The notes under the pieces are model-generated. The model saw only the letters and a program-made list of their open reading frames with translations, was not told the origin of the DNA and ran no database searches. A DNA stretch of 64,000 bases from Portulaca oleracea. Lineage: Eukaryota; Streptophyta; Magnoliopsida; Caryophyllales; Portulacaceae. Positions 60,401 to 64,000 of the stretch are shown piece by piece; position 1 is the stretch's first letter, and the number at the start of each line of letters is the position of its first letter. The stretch covers positions 9,241,787 through 9,305,786 of the forward strand of contig CM055890.1 in assembly GCA_029582165.1 (NCBI GenBank), given 5' to 3'. The translations under genes and the position numbers were made by a program.

Positions 60401-63400
60401 TTGCTCTTCCATCCTCCTGATGCATTTTCTTCCTGTGCTTGACCCCAGCCCTTGGCTTGAGCATCTGAACTGTTCTTGTTTCCCCAAGAATCTTTTGCGA
60501 CATCACTCTTGTTCCATGTTGATCCACCCTGGTTGCTCTTCCATCCTCCTGATGCATTTTCTTCCTGTGCTTGACCCCAGCCCTTATCTTGAGCATCTGA
60601 ACTGTTCTTGTTTCCCCAAGAATCTTTTGCGACATCACTCTTGTTCCATGTTGATCCACCCTGGTTGCTCTTCCATCCTCCTGATGCATTTTCTTCCGGT
60701 GCTTGACCCCAGCCCTTATCTTGAGCATCTGAACTGTTCTTGTTTCCCCAAGAATCTTTTGCGACATCACTCTTGTCATTAGCATCACCCCATGCATTAC
60801 TGTTAGAATTATTCCAAGATGATCCACCTTGGCTGCCAGCATTGGCTTTCCCCGAATAACTTGCTTTTTCTTGTTTGCCCCAATTTGCATTCGAAGAACC
60901 ACCACAGTTATTGTTCTTCCATCCGCCAGATGAATTTTCTGCCTGAGTATTACCCCAACCCCCAGCTTTAGACCCTGATGCAGCTCCTAGTCCTGAGCTC
61001 TTCCAGCCACCACCGGCACCGTCACCATTCTTGCTGCCCCATGAATCGCCAGCGACGTCATCTACATCATCAGAATCTTAGAAAGTCAGCAAGCAAGGCA
61101 TAACATAAAAAGAAAAGAAAAGAAAGCCTTTTGCAGCTTTGTCCTTTACAACTATTTAGTTGACAAGGCATAAAAAGAAAAGAAAAAGAAAGCCTTTTGT
61201 AGCTTCGTGCTTTACAACTATTTAGTTGACTGACATTTTCAGTCACCAAAATAGGAAACACAATATTTAAGTTCTACTGGAAGATGCACCATGTACAATC
61301 CATGAAGACTCTATATATTGAACACCATTACTCCCCAGTTCAATCAAGAGCCTTGTGATAGGTATCAAAATAGTGATATGGCAGAGTGAATTGGATAGAA
61401 GATTAAGTTTACACAATATTTCTTCATAAAGTAAACCGGATCTTTTCAAATTGATTTCTCCATAGAGAACCATAGGGATGAAAATGATTTTGTGCATATG
61501 TAACTTTCAAGCTCCCCTTTGAGTCCAAAACTCTCAGGCCAGGAACACAATGGTTTTGAATAAAATGAAGACACAAATCTTAGCTCTCTTATGATACAAA
61601 GCAATAAGGTAAGCTGAAGGGGTTTTATGTTTTGTGACAAGTATTTTCTGCTCCATTTCTACATTTCTTAACAAGTCAAAGCTGCAGCAGATGTGGTGTG
61701 ACACTCATAACAATCTTCTAGTGCCACAGTAGGCATGCTAGAATCATTTTATTTACAAATCATGTGGCTTATATAGCCCCTAAGTTTGCACAGAAAAGGC
61801 ATTTATGGACGTTGTCAAACCAAACAAAGACTCTTGAATCACATCAAGGACGAGGTAGATGAATCGTGCAGAAATATTATTGCATCGAGAGGTTTCTATC
61901 TACTTGCTCATGGGAAACCCAAAACAACATCATACACCATATGTCTATTCTATTCTGTATAATTTTAGATAAATTCATCTTTAATTTATCAAATACTGGC
62001 TCCATTCATGCAAAGTTATGTAAACCAAGCCAACCCTAAAAAAATTATGTCACGCAAATAAGATACACTCGTGCGCGTAAAGAGAAATATGGCCGCCCAA
62101 AAACAACAGAAGTTGATTGAAACAAAAAACAAAAGAACAAAGATGCTGACTGACCTCCACTTGTACCCTTTTGGCCCCAAGCTGATGGTTCACTGGATTC
62201 CTTGGACTTCCAATCCTTCTTGCTGCCCCAATCGCTACCATTATCCCCATTCCCACCACTCGAATTACCCCAAGATGAGCCAGCTTCAGTTTCTTTGTTC
62301 CGATTGGAAAATTGTCCCCGACCAAAGGATCCTCCTCCCCTCCCTTTCTGAAACTGACCACGGCCTCCATTATTTCCAAAACTCCTGCCACCTGACTTAT
62401 CCCAGGAGTTGGAGCCTCCCGAGTTATTCCAAGAAGATCCACCTTGACTGCCAGCTTTGTCTTGTCCCCATCCACTGGCATTTTCTGATTTGCTCCATTT
62501 TTCATTTGAATTCTCAGCTGAAGAACTCTTTTGCCATCCACCAGATGGTCCAGATGAATTTTGCCCTTGTACTTGGCCCCAGGCACCACCTTGAGAGTCT
62601 GATGGAACAGATGAACTTTGCCATTTACTGGACTCATTTGAAGCATTCTTATTTTCCCATGTCCCAGCTCCTTTGGCCCAAGCACCTTCCACTGGATTAT
62701 CACTTCCCTTGGCTTTACCCCATGCATCAGCAGCCTTTTCTGTAGCCAACTCCAAGGATTTCGCACCATCTGCCCATGTCTCACTATCATTACTGGCTTT
62801 CTGTTTACCCCAAGCAGAGGGACCAGCACTACCACCTGAACCACTAGCATTCTCCCAACTGCTAGATCCACCTGTGGCAGGAGCTTTTCCCCAAGAACCA
62901 TCACTCTTTCCCCAGACACCATCCTGGGAACTGCTAGCTACGGCTTTGTCATTACCAGAAGCACCCCATGATAAGTTCTTCTGGTCATCACTATCATTAC
63001 TGGCCTTCTGTTTACCCCAGCCAGAGGGACCAGCACTACCACCTGACCCACTAGCATTCTCCCAACTGCTTGAATCACCTGCACCAGAAGTTTTTCCCCA
63101 ACCATCACTCTTCCCCCAAACTCCGTCCTGGGAACTGCTAGCCAGAGCTTTGTCATTAACAGCAGCACCCCATGATGCATTCTTCTCATCCACTTTGCTG
63201 AGCCAAGCATCATCTAAATTTGAACATTGAGGGTAAAAGAGGGACTTGATAAGAACAAAAGCATCTTTGTAATAACCTTGTCTCCTTTCAGCATTTACTA
63301 GACTAAGACACATTTACCTTTTTTAGAATCATTACCAACAGAACCAGACCAACCACCAGCTGAGGTTCCAGCCTCAACCTGCATTCCACAAAAGGTCCAT

Positions 63401-63580
63401 GGAGTCACTAGAAAACACAATGGCAAAGCTGGACATATCTTCAGGAACCTTGTTGGGCGAAAGGGAACATTTTAGTGAAGAAGTTAGCATTTCAAAAGGA
63501 AGGTGAGAAAGCTAATAAATAAATGTGGGAACAGACAACCAACCGAAGCTCCAGATGAAGGAAAAGCAGGCCAACCACCC
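57467..63580 (-). CDS. KTF1: KTF1/SPT5-like (RDM3) protein, C-terminal WG/GW region, 5' end outside window
   Basis: In Arabidopsis KTF1 is a nuclear SPT5-related factor that binds AGO4 through WG/GW repeats and Pol V transcripts, and so directs DNA methylation. Predicted exons, read right to left: 63544-63580, 63318-63378, 62155-63213, 59673-61076, 57467-57891; all borders are GT..AG and phases agree, giving 994 residues to the TGA. Nearly all of it is Gly/Ser/Asn-rich with dozens of WG, GW and SW pairs (WGKSGGG, GGWGKT), the AGO-hook type. Near 59990-60330 an RGG/FGRGRGG region, typical of RNA binding, is embedded. No other domain is visible. The KOW/NGN part should lie to the right of 64000. 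NRPE1 also has WG repeats but lacks the RGG blocks and would end in a DeCL domain, not seen. An alternative acceptor at 61061 (in frame) removes 5 residues. Confidence 0.72.
57892..59672 (-). other. Last intron of the KTF1-like gene
   Basis: GT at 59672 and AG at 57892-57893. Contains an 18-base poly-C run on the plus strand (59021-59038) and no coding sequence I can support. Confidence 0.6.
59864..59971 (-). repeat. 27-bp coding tandem repeat, 4 copies
   Basis: Within the fourth listed KTF1-like exon, units encode the nonapeptide SSSWSKENQ four times (plus-strand phrase TTTTCCTTGCTCCAACTTGA). In frame and divisible by three. Confidence 0.9.
60058..60303 (-). repeat. 123-bp coding tandem repeat, 2 copies
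   Basis: Two nearly identical 41-codon units (starts 60058 and 60181), each with an RGG/GRGG box and GSSWSKENEG. In frame. Confidence 0.85.
60376..60771 (-). repeat. 132-bp coding tandem repeat, 3 copies
   Basis: Three 44-codon units starting at 60376, 60508 and 60640, nearly identical in DNA, each with SWGNKNSSDAQ, GWGQA and GGWKSNQGGSTWN, so each adds three W motifs. In frame; very recent duplications. Confidence 0.93.
61077..62154 (-). other. Intron of the KTF1-like gene
   Basis: GT at 62154 and AG at 61077-61078. It contains a ~75-bp direct duplication: AAAGCCTTTTGYAGCTTYGT at ~61123 and ~61190. Confidence 0.6.
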
Positions 63581-64000
63581 CTGCATAAGTAACTTTGAAT
63601 AATTAATAACAGTACGAAGTAATCAACTTTAATACTCCAAATATTATTTTGCTTCACCAGACAACAAAATGGCAATTCTTTAGCACCAGATTTTCATCCG
63701 TCTTTTTTTTTTTTTTTTGCCATCATCAACAAAGCAAAGAATTAAACCTTAAAAAGAATGTCGAAACACTTCCATGCACCATCCTTAATTCATAATTACT
63801 TAGCTACACATCTCATCCAAAAGGGGTGATAAAGAATGCTGAAGTCCATGAGGTGTCTACATATATTAATTTTGGAAATGCTTCAAGCCACAACAGGTCC
63901 CGGTATGCCACGTAGTTTTTTTTTTTTACGTAATCAAAAGTTGCCAGTGCCATCCATTTACAAAAAGAGGCAAAGTCAAACCAAGGAAGTCCCGAGCCTT
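63581..64000 (-). other. Upstream intron(s) of the KTF1-like gene
   Basis: Pyrimidine tract (17 T on the plus strand at ~63702) and AT-rich sequence. No further exon could be fixed before the window ends. Confidence 0.4.

Noticed and set aside
60147..60782. 211-codon plus-strand frame with repeated SCFPKNLLRHHSCSMLI units
   Set aside because: Antisense to the in-frame tandem repeats of the KTF1-like exon; the repeat keeps the shadow frame open.
59616..60905. 429-codon minus-strand frame starting MVVLRMQIG
   Set aside because: Out of phase with the WG/GW reading; splice phases and Trp-Gly pattern support the other frame, which lacks an internal ATG.
62071..63230. Plus-strand frames of 185-224 codons
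   Set aside because: Antisense shadows of the WG/GW exon 62155-63213.
57467..63580. NRPE1 (Pol V largest subunit) C-terminus
   Set aside because: WG repeats would fit, but the RGG/FGRGRGG blocks fit KTF1 better and no DeCL domain follows. Not fully excluded without the sequence beyond 64000.

Overview
The window is nuclear DNA from a flowering plant, most likely a eudicot. Non-coding DNA is AT-rich, introns use GT..AG borders, and there are two recognisable plant genes: S-adenosylmethionine synthetase and a WG/GW-repeat protein resembling the RNA-directed DNA methylation factor KTF1/SPT5-like. Most of the rest is transposable elements, many nested and several with target-site duplications (TSDs) that can be read directly. 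The species cannot be named from the sequence.

Layout. 1-10900: a Ty3/gypsy chromovirus (Tekay/Del-like) entering from the left, with an extra ORF before gag and 3.1-kb LTRs. It sits in the gag region of an older Tat/Ogre-type element (10901-14513) that keeps a gag piece, about 1 kb of 44-bp tandem repeats, an unclassified insertion and a 672-bp LTR. 14674-15190: RTE-type LINE remnant. 15530-15882: foldback MITE. 17342-20100: SAMS gene (minus strand) with one intron in the coding sequence and a probable 5'UTR intron that carries a MITE. 21353-22960: 5'-truncated L1-type LINE with TSD and A-tail. 23565-29825: a poly(A) retroposon with a 14-bp TSD, split by a complete but mutated Ty1/copia element (24024-29116). 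30551-30810: Stowaway-like MITE. 31390-32772: copia RT/RNase H remnant, cut by a 6.08-kb non-autonomous CACTA transposon (32773-38853). 39956-43570: solo LTR related to the first element. 44830-45860: LINE tail. 46396-48806: a chain of foldback elements, each bounded by (TA)n. 48807-54858: near full-length L1-type LINE whose ORF1 is split by a 1440-bp insertion with a 7-bp TSD. 55266-55688: Mutator-like MITE. 57467-63580 and beyond: C-terminal half of the KTF1-like gene (minus strand).

Function. SAMS makes S-adenosylmethionine, the methyl donor for DNA methylation. A KTF1-type protein would help direct methylation to repeats such as those filling this window. Their proximity may be coincidence. 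None of the transposons looks autonomous: every pol or ORF2 seen carries stops, frameshifts or truncation.
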